In this document: positions 33,038-42,363 of the stretch, piece after piece
Layout of the letters: each line of letters starts with the position of its first letter
Numbering within the stretch: the stretch's first letter is position 1
Source: Hyphomicrobium sp. 99
GTDB taxonomy: Bacteria > Pseudomonadota > Alphaproteobacteria > Rhizobiales > Hyphomicrobiaceae
Direction: 5' to 3'
Length of the DNA: 64,000 nt
NCBI RefSeq assembly: GCF_000384335.2
Contig: NZ_KQ031382.1
Location: 1,302,001-1,366,000, forward strand
The notes under the pieces: generated by a model
Database searches by the model: none
Seen by the model: the letters and a program-made list of their open reading frames with translations, nothing else
What the model was told of the DNA's origin: nothing
Position numbers and translations under genes: made by a program

Positions 33038-36000
33038 TCATTCGCTTTGCGGCGGCGCCATCACGGGTACTGGCTGTTTTTTGCGAGACGCGCGCCATTC
33101 CTCGAAACGCTGGATGATGACGAAGAACGAGGGAACGAACAGCACCGCCAGACACGTCGAAGCGAGCATTCCGCTGAACACCGTGATGCCGATGGACTTC
33201 CGCGCCGACGCACCGGCTCCCGAGGCGAACACCAGCGGCGCGACGCCGAGGATGAATGCGAATGACGTCATCAGGATCGGCCGGAACCTCGCACGCGCTG
33301 CTTCGAGTGCGGATTCCAGGGTCGGCTTGCCTTCGGCTCTCAGTTCGCGTGCGACCTCCACGATCAAAATGGCGTTCTTCGCCGAGAGGGCAATCAGGAG
33401 GACAAGCCCGATCTGAACGTAAAGGTTGTTGTCGACGCCGACCGCGATCAATACCAGCACTGGTCCGATGAGGGATAACGGCACGGCCAGCAAAACCGAC
33501 ATCGGCGCGTACCAACTTTCGTACTGGCCGGCGAGCACGAGATAAACGAGAAGCATGGCCAGCGCGAACACGTAATAGATCTGTCCGGCGACAAGCTTCT
33601 CTTGATAGGAGAGCGCCGTCCAAGAATAGCCGACGCCGGGCGGCAGCGTGTGGGCCGCGATCTCTTGCATCAGCTGGATAGCCTGCCCGGATGAAAAGCC
33701 CTTGGCCGGCACGCCGACGATCGTGGCTGCAGGATAAAGATTGTAAAGACTGATGAGGGACGCGCCGACCGTCGGCGTGATTGTCAGAACGGTGCCAAGC
33801 GGGATCATGTCCCCATTCTGATTGCGAACCCTGAGACGGAGGATGTCTTCAGGCGTCATGCGGAAGTTCGCGTCGGCCTGCACGTAGATTTGGAAAACAC
33901 GTCCGAACTTGTTGAACTGGTCGACGTAGCTCGATCCCAGATAGCTCGCGAGCGTCGAGAAAACCTGATCGGTCGTCAGCAGAAGCGTCTGCACCTTTTC
34001 GCGGTCGATCGTGACCTTGTATTGTGGAGCGGTCGCGCGGAACGACGTCGAAGCCCGCTGAATGCCCGACTGCGTGCTGGCGGCGCGCACCATGGCGTTG
34101 ACCGAGCTTTCGAGCTTGGCCAAGTCGAAGCTGCTGTCGCGAAGTTCGATCACCATGTTGAAACCGCCGGCATTGCCGATGCCTTGGATCGGCGGAGGCG
34201 GCACGACGAGGACGCGACCGTCCTCGATGACCGAAAGCTTGTCGTTGAGAGTCTTATAAAGTGACGCCAAGTCCTGACCCGGGCCGCGCGCGCTCCAATC
34301 CTTTAACGTGATGTAGGCAACGCCGGCGTTGGCGAGCGAAGCGCTGTTGTCGAGTGCCGACTGCCCCGCAATGGTGATGACGCGCTCCACGCCCGGCACC
34401 GAATTTGCGATCTGTTCAACCTCCTCCAGAGACTTCTGCGTCCGGCCGAGCGAAGCGCCTTCCGGAAGCTGCACCGCCGCGATCAAATATCCTTGGTCTT
34501 CGATTGGCAGGAAGCCCGTGGGAACGCGCGTCATTCCGTAAATGGCGGCGCCGATGATGGCCAGCGCAACAATTGCCATCGCCCCGCTGTGGTGGACCAT
34601 CGAGCCGATCAAGCCCGCGTAGCGGTTCTCGAGCCTCTGATAAAGAGAGTTGAATCCGCGATAGAACGCGTTTCTGTTCTCCATCGGCACGGGACGGCGA
34701 AGCCAGAGTGCGCATTGCGTAGGCTTCAGCGTCGCCGCGTTGATGGCGCTGATCAACGCCGTCGCGGCGATGACGAGCGCAAACTGAGCATACATCTGTC
34801 CCGTGAGACCGGGCAGGAATGATGCGGGCAGAAACACCGCCATCAGGACCAGCGTGATGCCGATGATTGGACCCATCAGCACGTTCATGGCGGCAATCGC
34901 CGCGTCATGGCCGGACATGCCGCGCTCGATATTGTGAGCGGCGCCCTCAACCACGATGATCGCATCATCCACCACGATGCCGATGGCGAGCACGATCGCA
35001 AACAACGTGGAGAGATTGACCGAAAATCCTAAGGCCGCCATGGCAGCGAACGCGCCGATGATCGTCACCGGCACTGTCGTCGCCGGAACCAGCATCGCCC
35101 GCCAATCCTGGAGAAATACCAGGATGACGATCAACACGAGGACAGCGGCTTCGATCAGCGTCTTGTAGACTTCCGATATCGCCTGCTGCACGAACGTCGT
35201 CGTGTCGAAGGGAATGGTGTACACCATGCCATCCGGAAATTCTTTCGCGAGCGCCTGCATCTTCTTCGATACTTCGCCTGCGACTTCGAGCGCGTTCGCT
35301 CCCGGCGTCAGGAATATCGCGAGACCGGCGGCTTCCTTACCGTTGAGATTGAAAATCTGCGCGTAGGTCTGCGCACCGAGTTCGACCCGGCCCACATCAC
35401 GCAACCGGGTCAGATCCCCTGCGTTGCCCGTCTTGACGACGACGTTTGCAAACTGCTCCGCATCTTCGAAGCGCCCGATGACGTCGAGCGTGTATTGGAA
35501 TGATTGCGCGCCGGCGACAGGCGGCGCCCCGATCTGCCCGGCCGTCACCTCCTGGCTCTGTTGCTGGAGGGCCTGGACCACGTCTTGCGCATTGAGACCG
35601 CGCGCCTGCATTTTTTCCGGATCAAGCCAGATCCGCATGGAATATTGCCCGGCGCCGAAAACGTTGACGTTGCCAACTCCCGGTAAGCGAGCAATTTCGT
35701 CCTTCAGCCGGATTGTCGCGTAATTGCTGAGATAAAGACTATCGAAGCGGTTATCGGGCGACGTCAGCGTGACGATCTGCAGGATGGCCGTCGACTTCTT
35801 CTGAACGACGACGCCCTGCACCTGCACCGATTGCGGCAGCGACGCCATGGCAGCCGAGACACGGTTCTGCACCAGAACCTGTGCTGAGTTGAGATCGGTG
35901 CCGATTTCGAACGTGACGGTGAGCGAGTAACTGCCGTCCGACGCGGAAAAAGACTGCATGTAGAGCATTCGCTCCACGCCGTTCACCTGCTGCTCGATCG

Positions 36001-36193
36001 GCAAGGCGACGGTATCGATAACCGTGCGCGCGCTCGCGCCGGGATAACGCGTCGTCACCTGGACGGTCGGCGGCACGACGTCGGGATATTGCGAAACAGG
36101 AAGCCGGAGAAGGCTAACGGCGCCAATGACGACAATCAGAAGCGCGATGACATTCGCGAGAACCGGCCGTTCGATGAAGAACTTCGAAATCAT
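33038..36193 (-). CDS. RND efflux permease, AcrB/MexB (HAE1) type
   Basis: A 1051-residue inner-membrane proton-driven exporter. It has the N-terminal helix FFIERPVLANVIALLIVVIG, the periplasmic porter loops and the proton-relay helix with two Asp (AIVLAIGIVVDDAIIVVE), and a second half beginning near residue 540. Family features such as RYPGASARTVIDTVALPIEQ and GVGNVNVFGAG place it with the drug/organic-solute pumps rather than the metal pumps. It is coupled to the adaptor gene by a 4-bp ATGA overlap. No outer-membrane channel is encoded, so it must share a TolC-like protein. Confidence 0.95.
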   Translation of the reverse strand: MISKFFIERPVLANVIALLIVVIGAVSLLRLPVSQYPDVVPPTVQVTTRYPGASARTVIDTVALPIEQQVNGVERMLYMQSFSASDGSYSLTVTFEIGTDLNSAQVLVQNRVSAAMASLPQSVQVQGVVVQKKSTAILQIVTLTSPDNRFDSLYLSNYATIRLKDEIARLPGVGNVNVFGAGQYSMRIWLDPEKMQARGLNAQDVVQALQQQSQEVTAGQIGAPPVAGAQSFQYTLDVIGRFEDAEQFANVVVKTGNAGDLTRLRDVGRVELGAQTYAQIFNLNGKEAAGLAIFLTPGANALEVAGEVSKKMQALAKEFPDGMVYTIPFDTTTFVQQAISEVYKTLIEAAVLVLIVILVFLQDWRAMLVPATTVPVTIIGAFAAMAALGFSVNLSTLFAIVLAIGIVVDDAIIVVEGAAHNIERGMSGHDAAIAAMNVLMGPIIGITLVLMAVFLPASFLPGLTGQMYAQFALVIAATALISAINAATLKPTQCALWLRRPVPMENRNAFYRGFNSLYQRLENRYAGLIGSMVHHSGAMAIVALAIIGAAIYGMTRVPTGFLPIEDQGYLIAAVQLPEGASLGRTQKSLEEVEQIANSVPGVERVITIAGQSALDNSASLANAGVAYITLKDWSARGPGQDLASLYKTLNDKLSVIEDGRVLVVPPPPIQGIGNAGGFNMVIELRDSSFDLAKLESSVNAMVRAASTQSGIQRASTSFRATAPQYKVTIDREKVQTLLLTTDQVFSTLASYLGSSYVDQFNKFGRVFQIYVQADANFRMTPEDILRLRVRNQNGDMIPLGTVLTITPTVGASLISLYNLYPAATIVGVPAKGFSSGQAIQLMQEIAAHTLPPGVGYSWTALSYQEKLVAGQIYYVFALAMLLVYLVLAGQYESWYAPMSVLLAVPLSLIGPVLVLIAVGVDNNLYVQIGLVLLIALSAKNAILIVEVARELRAEGKPTLESALEAARARFRPILMTSFAFILGVAPLVFASGAGASARKSIGITVFSGMLASTCLAVLFVPSFFVIIQRFEEWRASRKKQPVPVMAPPQSE

Positions 36194-37431
36194 GGCGCAG
36201 CTTCCGGTTTAGCTTGGCCTTCGGCCTTGGGTGCGACTTCGGGCTTTGACATGACCTCGGGCTTCGCGATGGTCTCCAACACCGGCTCGATTTTTTCGCC
36301 CGCCACCACTGCCATCAATCCCGATATGACGACGCGATCGTCGGGGGTCAGTCCCGTCTTGATGACGCGCAGATCGCCGACCTGCTGGCCGAGCACGACT
36401 TTGCGCTGTTCGACGGTGTCGTCTTTATTCACGACAAGCACATAGCGGCCACTCTGGTCGCTGCCGACGATACGGTCCGGAACGAGCAGCGAGCCCGGCT
36501 GCTGCGAACGCGGTATGCGTACGCGCACGAAATACCCGGGAAGCAGCGCGCGATCGGTGTTGGGAAACACGGCGCGCACGGCAAGCGTACCCGTCGCGGC
36601 CGTAATGCTCGGCGCAACGTAGTCGAGGCTGCCGTGATGCGGATATCCCTGCTCGCTCTGCAGGCCGACTTCCACGGGAATCTTCCTGAGTTCCTCGTTC
36701 GTAATGCCCCGCGCCCTCATGTCGGCGCGGATCTCTTGCACGTCGATTTCACTGACCGAAAAATTGGCATAGATCGGTTCGAGTTGAACGATGGTCGCGA
36801 GCGTCGTCGGGCTACCGGCGCCCACGAGTTGACCCAACGAAACTTCACGCGACGTCACGATACCGTCGAACGGCGCTCTGACTTCGGTGTAGCTGAGGTT
36901 CAGCTTTGCCTGGTCGATGTCGACTTGCGCCTGCTTCTGCTTCGCGACCGCCGCGTCCTTGGCCGCGGTTGCCTGATCGAGCGCAGCTTGGCTGGCGATA
37001 TTCTTGCCCGCGAGATCGACCTGACGCTTGTAGTCGGCCATCGTCTGCGTTGAAGAAGCCTGCGCGCTCGCCAACCCGGCTTCGGCCTGTTCAAGCGCGA
37101 GCTGATAGGGCTTTTGTTCGATGACGAACAGCACTTGCCCGGCCTTTACGAAGTCGCCGTCCTGATACTTGATCCCTTCAAGGAAGCCTTGAACACGCGC
37201 CACCAGGGTCGTGCTGTTGACCGCGGCAGTGCTGCCGGTGCTTTCCAGATAGCGGGTGACCGTTTCCTTGAGCGGCACCGCCACTTCGACTTTCCGCGGG
37301 GGAGGGGGAACGAACGTATTCTTCTCGCCGCAAGCCGAAAGCGCCAGGGTCGAGACCAGCGTCGGGATTAGGATGCATGCTCGCGTCATGGACCGGCGTG
37401 CGGACGATCGCAGTACGGATTCATCACCCAT
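36190..37431 (-). CDS. RND periplasmic adaptor lipoprotein (AcrA/MexA type)
   Basis: A 413-residue membrane-fusion protein. A lipoprotein signal ends in LVSTLALSAC. The lipoyl half-motifs (VARVQGFLEGIKYQDGDFV and VRAPFDGIVTSREVSLGQLV) flank a coiled-coil hairpin (about residues 110-190, rich in Ala/Gln/Lys), followed by beta-barrel and membrane-proximal domains. The C-terminal 30 residues are Lys/Pro/Glu repeats. ATG 37431 follows GGAA at 5 nt; ATG 37389 would also leave a lipobox but has no ribosome binding site. First gene of the pump operon. Confidence 0.93.
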   Translation of the reverse strand: MGDESVLRSSARRSMTRACILIPTLVSTLALSACGEKNTFVPPPPRKVEVAVPLKETVTRYLESTGSTAAVNSTTLVARVQGFLEGIKYQDGDFVKAGQVLFVIEQKPYQLALEQAEAGLASAQASSTQTMADYKRQVDLAGKNIASQAALDQATAAKDAAVAKQKQAQVDIDQAKLNLSYTEVRAPFDGIVTSREVSLGQLVGAGSPTTLATIVQLEPIYANFSVSEIDVQEIRADMRARGITNEELRKIPVEVGLQSEQGYPHHGSLDYVAPSITAATGTLAVRAVFPNTDRALLPGYFVRVRIPRSQQPGSLLVPDRIVGSDQSGRYVLVVNKDDTVEQRKVVLGQQVGDLRVIKTGLTPDDRVVISGLMAVVAGEKIEPVLETIAKPEVMSKPEVAPKAEGQAKPEAAP

Positions 37432-37810
37432 AGAGATTCCACAAGGTTATCGAGGAAATTGGATAAAGGCGTTCAATGAAGCCAAGTCACTTGGCCGACG
37501 CCGCAGATATCCTTCATTCCGCATGTTGGTTGCTATACAACTACTGGAGTTGCAGGGTTTCGATTAAAGTTATGCTCGGCAATATAGGAGTGCCGACTTT
37601 ATAGATTATTGCCGCGTTCCATTCATTTGGATGCTGAAACCGCCGCCACGGATGATGGGCCAATTCCGGCGGCCAAGTTAAGCACTTACGCCGCCATGTC
37701 TCCAAAGCATCAGAAACCGCTGGTCGGGGATGGATCTTTGGAGCATTCTCCCCGAAAAAAGAGGAACAATTCCCGATGTATCCGGGAATTAATCCCATAG
37801 GGAGGCCAGC
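37432..37810. other. intergenic region between the two RND systems
   Basis: 379 bp of divergent promoter space. A minus-strand frame overlapping the plus-strand adaptor (37541-38080) is rejected. Two short inverted repeats, CAACT-N5-AGTTG (37538-37552) and CGGCA-N9-TGCCG (37577-37595), are candidate operators, though no regulator gene is linked. Confidence 0.55.
37577..37595. promoter_or_regulatory. possible operator between RND operons
   Basis: CGGCA-N9-TGCCG surrounds an AATATA that could be a -10 element, and AAAGT/ACTTT flank it further out. It lies 146 bp from the AcrA-type start and 216 bp from the CzcB-like start. Confidence 0.3.
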
Positions 37811-38839
37811 TTGAGGTTCGGCGCGATTATCAGAGCTTCGCTGCTTATCTGCGGTGCCGTCATTCTCACTGGCTGCAACGCGCCGCATTCCGAAGAGGCC
37901 GAAGACCGTCAGGACGCTCCGAACGCCCTTCCTCCGCCTGTTCACACCATCACGCTCGCCGCGTCGAAAGAGCCGGTGAAGATCGAGGGCATTGCAACCG
38001 TCCTCAATCCGGACGTGCTTCTGCAACTTGACGCCGATATCCGCTCCGCCACCGTTGCCGCCAACTTCAGTCATGGACAACTCGAGCGCTTCAAAGCGTC
38101 CACCATGCTGTCGAGGCAGACGCTAGAGAACGCAGCGCGCCAGGAGGGCATAGACGCGTCTCAGCTGAAGCTGCTTCTGACGCGCCTTCAGCAATCGTGG
38201 GGCGATAAGGCGCCGTTCGTAAATGCTGAAGCCCGGCAGACATTGATGGCCGATATCGCCAATGGTTCACGCGCTGTGCTCCGCTTGGACTTCCCGGATA
38301 TGGCGACGGACGAGCCGGAGAATGTCCGTGTCGTACCTCTTCGCGGCGGTTTGGAAACGAAGGTCGATACCCTATGGGCCGCGCCTTCCGGAAATCTGGC
38401 AATGCCGGGCGTCTCCTTCTTCGGCTTGATCAATGCCGGTCCGGGACTTCGCGCTGGCGATCGCGCGCGCGTAATCGCCGATAGTCCGGAAAGACTGGGC
38501 GGTGTCGTCATCCCGAGTGCCGCGCTGGTCGTCTACGGAAGCAAATCATGGTGCTACGTCGAAACAGAGCCACGGAAGTACGAGCGCAAGCTCGTGTCTC
38601 TGGAGGCGCCGGTAGACGATGGATATTACGTCAAGGGCGGTTTCGAGCCGGGCGAGCGCGTCGTTGTGAAGGGCGCGTCCATTCTGCTCGCGCGGGAGGC
38701 GACGCCTGGAAGCCTCGATGATGACGACGACGCCGGTCCGCAAGCTCCTCCACCCGCGGCGGCACCGTCCGGAATCGGAAAGTCGGCAACGCCTGCCGTA
38801 GCCCAAAGCCATACCGCTCCAACCGGCGACCCGGACTAA
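37811..38839 (+). CDS. short RND adaptor-like lipoprotein lacking a coiled-coil hairpin
   Basis: 342 residues from TTG 37811, with GGGAGG 5 nt upstream. A lipoprotein signal ends in LLICGAVILTGC. The barrel and membrane-proximal parts of a membrane-fusion protein are recognisable (GDRARVIADSPERLGGVVIPSAALVVYG, then FEPGERVVVKGASILL). However, the paired lipoyl motifs and the long alpha-hairpin that contact an outer-membrane channel are missing or very reduced; residues 80-140 are a short helical stretch. It is 6 bp upstream of a CzcA-like permease, so it is its adaptor. It ends in an acidic then Pro/Ala tail. Confidence 0.75.
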   Translation: MRFGAIIRASLLICGAVILTGCNAPHSEEAEDRQDAPNALPPPVHTITLAASKEPVKIEGIATVLNPDVLLQLDADIRSATVAANFSHGQLERFKASTMLSRQTLENAARQEGIDASQLKLLLTRLQQSWGDKAPFVNAEARQTLMADIANGSRAVLRLDFPDMATDEPENVRVVPLRGGLETKVDTLWAAPSGNLAMPGVSFFGLINAGPGLRAGDRARVIADSPERLGGVVIPSAALVVYGSKSWCYVETEPRKYERKLVSLEAPVDDGYYVKGGFEPGERVVVKGASILLAREATPGSLDDDDDAGPQAPPPAAAPSGIGKSATPAVAQSHTAPTGDPD

Positions 38840-38845
38840 GCCAGC

Positions 38846-41800
38846 ATGAACGCGCTCATCCGCTGGTCGATCCGCTATCGTGGCATCGTCGCACTGCTCT
38901 CCGTCGTCTGGTTCATCGCCGGAATCTTTCTGGCGATGCGGGCGCCGCTCGATGTCTTTCCAGAATTCGTGCCCCCGCAAGTAACGATCCAGACAGAAAC
39001 GCCCGGTCTCGCGCCCGAGCAGGTCGAGCAAATCATCACGCGCCCGATCGAGGCAGCGATCATCGGCGGACCCGGCATCGATACGGTTCGCTCGGAGTCC
39101 ATTTACGGCCTGTCGGTCGTTCTCGTGACGTTTGACCAAGGCGCCGACGCCAACGCGGCGAGGCAGGGCATCGCGGAGCGCCTGACGACCCTCAACGGAA
39201 AATTACCGGCAGGCATCGGGCCACCGAAGCTGACGCCACTGACATCGAGCACGATGGACGTGCTGAAGCTCGGCATCGTCTCCGATCAGGTCGATCCCTA
39301 CACCCTGCGCGATATCGCGGACTGGACCATTAAGCCCCGGTTGCTCGCAGTACCCGGCATCGCTCGTGTCACGGTATACGGCGGCGCGGTAAGGCAGGTT
39401 CAAATTCAGCCCGATCTCGAACGGATCGCAGCGCTCGGTCTTACAGTGACCGAGGTGATGGACGCGGCAAGCGCTGCCATTGCGCTTCGCGGCGGCGGTA
39501 TCGTCGAGACGTCAGCGCAACGGATAACAATCGAGACGCCGCCACCCGCGCCGGACCCGCGCGCAATATCGCAAGCCGTCGTCACGATGCAGAACAATCG
39601 GCCGGTTCGCCTTGCCGATGTCGCGACAGTGACGATCGGACCCGCAGCGAAAATCGGCGACGCCACGATCATGGGCCAACCCGGTGTTTTGATCACGGTT
39701 TCCGGACAGTTCGGCGCCAATACGCTCGATGCCACCAAAGCGACGGAAGCCGCGCTCGACGAACTCAAGCCTGCGCTCGAACGACGGGGCATCACGATAT
39801 ATCCAGCCCTTCACCGGCCGGCATCGTTCGTCGTACGCGCTCTGAAAAATCTTGAGACCGCGCTGACGCTCGGCTCGGCTTTGATCCTGTTCGTGCTTTA
39901 CGCCTTCTTGAGAAGCGTGCGCGCGTCGCTGATCTCGTTTCTCGCGATACCGCTGTCGCTTCTCGCAGCCGTCGTGGTGTTGAGCGAATTCGGCCAATCG
40001 CTGAATACCATGACGCTCGGCGGGTTTGCGCTGGCGCTCGGCGTCCTCGTCGATGACGCGATTATCGATATCGAAAATATCGCACGTCGCTTGCGCCTCG
40101 CAGCGCCCGACGCAAACCGCCTGAACATCATCGAAGACGCGTCGATCGAAATCCGCGGCTCGATGCTCTACGGCACGCTGGCGGTGATCTTCGCATTCTT
40201 TCCGGTGCTGTTTGCGGGCGGAGTGCAAGGCCGCTTCATTGGACCGATGGCGCTGACATTTATCATCGCGGTGCTCGCTTCAATGCTCGTCGCGTTGACG
40301 GTCACGCCCGCGTTGTGCGCGCTGCTGCTGACAAACAGCGAGGACACGAAAGAATCGCCGCTCACGAAGAGCCTCAAAGCCGCTCAGAAATGGGTCCTGG
40401 CGCTCGTTCATCGCGCATGGGGCGCGACGGTTCTGATTTTGACGCTCGGCGTGTTGGCTGCTGCTGCCGCCGTCCCCTTTCTCCATAGCGAGCTCATTCC
40501 TCAGTTTCGCGAAGGGCATTTCGTTCTGCAAATGGCGATGGCGTCTCCCGGCACGTCGACGGATGATGTCGTGGCCGTCGGCGAGCGCGTGACGCAGGCC
40601 CTGCTGAAGCTGCCGTTCGTCGAAACCGTGGGACATCAGATCGGCCGGGCTGAAGCCGGCGAGGATACCTGGAGCGTCGATCGAAGCGAATTTCACATCG
40701 AATTGAAACCGGTGCACGATGAAAGCGAAGAGGAAGCGCAAAGCATCATCCGCGACACGCTGCGCGGCTTTCCCGAAGTCCGAAGCGAAACATTGACGTT
40801 CCTCGGCGACCGCATCAGCGAAAGTTTGAGCGGCGAGACGGCGCAGGTCGTCATCAGCGCGCTCGGAACCGATCTAGCGTCGCTGGAAAGTGCCGCTGCC
40901 GACATTCAGAAAGCCGTCGCGGATATTCCAGGCGTCACCGATCTCAGAATGCCCCGGAGCGCCATGGTGCCGACGCTGTCGGTCAAGCTCGATCCGACAG
41001 CGCTCGCAAATTATGGCCTCTCCTCGCGCGACGCCCTCGACGCGATCCAGACAGCATTCGCCGGAACCACGGTGGGCCAGACTTACGATGGCGCACGCAC
41101 CGTCGATGTCGTCGTCATTCTTTCGCCCGATGATCGCAACCGCATCAGTGCGCTCGACAAGCTGATGATCGGCAACGCGATGACTAGGACGCTTCTGAAG
41201 AATGTCGCCGCGATCACGATCACAGAGGGCCGCTCCAACATTCAGCACGATGGCGCGCAGCGTCGCGTGTCGGTCACCTTCAATGGGGCGAAAGGTTATT
41301 CGCTGCGCCAGATCGTGAACGAAGCACGCGAACGCGTCGGCGCGCTTGCGTTGCCCAAGGATGTCTATGTCTCATTCGCCGGACAGGCCGAGGCTGAGCG
41401 AGAAGGGCAGATCCGGTTGGCCGGCCTGACCGCCATGAGCACTGCGCTCATCATCGCCGCGCTCACGATGGCGTTTCGCCGTCGGGGCCTGGCGGTATTG
41501 GTATTGATCAATTTGCCGTTCTGCCTCATCGGGAGCATCGCCGCGATCGTCGTCAGCGGCATCGGCATGACGCTCGGAAGTCTCGTCGGCCTCATCACGG
41601 TTTTCGGCATCGGTGCCCGCAACTCGGTCATGATGCTGGCGCACGTCGAGCATGTAGCGGACGAGGAAGGCAAAGGTTGGAGCCCCGAAACCATCCGCCT
41701 CGCGGCATCCGAACGTCTCGCGCCGGTATTCATGACCGCGTTGATGGCCGCACTCGGGCTTGTGCCGCTGGCGCTGGGTCTGGGCCGCCCAGGTCACGAA

Positions 41801-41986
41801 ATCGAAGCGCCGATGGCAATCACGGTGCTTGGCGGCCTGACGACGGCGACGCTTCTCAACCTCGGCGTATTGCCGGAAGCGCTCATTCGCCTCGGCCGCT
41901 TCCTGCGAATTTCCCGCACCGCCCCTAACTCTCAAGCAACTCGCCCGGAAGTGCCGCCAGCCGCAAAACCCACTGCCGCGGAATAA
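38846..41986 (+). CDS. RND efflux permease, CzcA/CusA-like subgroup
   Basis: A 1046-residue pump. Its start (MNALIRWSIRYRGIVALLSV) and ETPGLAPEQVEQIITRPIEA, IADWTIKPRLLAVPGIARV and GRAEAGEDTW segments resemble CzcA/CusA metal exporters. The key intramembrane motif reads LGVLVDDAIIDIEN, not the D-F-G-x-x-x-D-G-A form of proven heavy-metal pumps, so the substrate may differ. It has no methionine-rich relay that I can see. It is in an operon with the short adaptor lipoprotein; no CusC-like channel follows. Confidence 0.9.
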   Translation: MNALIRWSIRYRGIVALLSVVWFIAGIFLAMRAPLDVFPEFVPPQVTIQTETPGLAPEQVEQIITRPIEAAIIGGPGIDTVRSESIYGLSVVLVTFDQGADANAARQGIAERLTTLNGKLPAGIGPPKLTPLTSSTMDVLKLGIVSDQVDPYTLRDIADWTIKPRLLAVPGIARVTVYGGAVRQVQIQPDLERIAALGLTVTEVMDAASAAIALRGGGIVETSAQRITIETPPPAPDPRAISQAVVTMQNNRPVRLADVATVTIGPAAKIGDATIMGQPGVLITVSGQFGANTLDATKATEAALDELKPALERRGITIYPALHRPASFVVRALKNLETALTLGSALILFVLYAFLRSVRASLISFLAIPLSLLAAVVVLSEFGQSLNTMTLGGFALALGVLVDDAIIDIENIARRLRLAAPDANRLNIIEDASIEIRGSMLYGTLAVIFAFFPVLFAGGVQGRFIGPMALTFIIAVLASMLVALTVTPALCALLLTNSEDTKESPLTKSLKAAQKWVLALVHRAWGATVLILTLGVLAAAAAVPFLHSELIPQFREGHFVLQMAMASPGTSTDDVVAVGERVTQALLKLPFVETVGHQIGRAEAGEDTWSVDRSEFHIELKPVHDESEEEAQSIIRDTLRGFPEVRSETLTFLGDRISESLSGETAQVVISALGTDLASLESAAADIQKAVADIPGVTDLRMPRSAMVPTLSVKLDPTALANYGLSSRDALDAIQTAFAGTTVGQTYDGARTVDVVVILSPDDRNRISALDKLMIGNAMTRTLLKNVAAITITEGRSNIQHDGAQRRVSVTFNGAKGYSLRQIVNEARERVGALALPKDVYVSFAGQAEAEREGQIRLAGLTAMSTALIIAALTMAFRRRGLAVLVLINLPFCLIGSIAAIVVSGIGMTLGSLVGLITVFGIGARNSVMMLAHVEHVADEEGKGWSPETIRLAASERLAPVFMTALMAALGLVPLALGLGRPGHEIEAPMAITVLGGLTTATLLNLGVLPEALIRLGRFLRISRTAPNSQATRPEVPPAAKPTAAE

Positions 41987-42003
41987 CACGCGCTCGCTGC
42001 GGT

Positions 42004-42216
42004 TCAGATCGGCTGTTTGAACTGATCGACTACATAGATCGTCAGCTTTTTGGGATCATGCTCGCCGGCGCGCATGAAGCCCGTGACCAAAAATGCGACC
42101 CGCTCGCGGTTGGCGCTGTCGGTTTCCTTGATGGCGAGCTCGCTGCATGCAAGGTCCATCGCTTGCTGCATGATGTTGAGATGTTCGCTGTCTATCACCC
42201 CACGAGGGAACGGCAT
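42004..42216 (-). CDS. conserved hypothetical small protein
   Basis: Seventy residues, probably soluble and helical: IMQQAMDLACSELAI, then RERVAFLVTGFMRAGEHDPKKL. The pattern looks conserved in Rhizobiales, but I know no function. ATG 42216 has no clear ribosome binding site. A GGAAC-N17-CGTC element lies 35 bp upstream, close to an EcfG-type promoter. It converges with the CzcA-like gene (17 bp). Confidence 0.6.
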   Translation of the reverse strand: MPFPRGVIDSEHLNIMQQAMDLACSELAIKETDSANRERVAFLVTGFMRAGEHDPKKLTIYVVDQFKQPI

Positions 42217-42250
42217 CTTTGCGCCCGCTATCTAACGACCCACGAGCTAT

Positions 42251-42276
42251 GACGCCGAATGACCCGAATTTGTTCC
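42251..42276 (-). promoter_or_regulatory. weak EcfG-like promoter
   Basis: On the minus strand GGAAC (42276-42272), 17 nt, then CGTC (42254-42251), one base off CGTT. It would serve the 70-residue hypothetical gene. Confidence 0.3.
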
Positions 42277-42363
42277 GCTCGTCGTCGCCGAAGCGGCCTA
42301 CCGTGGCAGCAAAGGCACAACCCTTCTGAGCAGATTGTCGGTGTAAACGTCGGCGCCTTCCGC

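Noticed and set aside
37541..38080. 179-residue frame on the minus strand before the CzcA-like operon
   Set aside because: It overlaps the well-supported lipoprotein adaptor gene on the plus strand by 270 bp and has no ribosome binding site.
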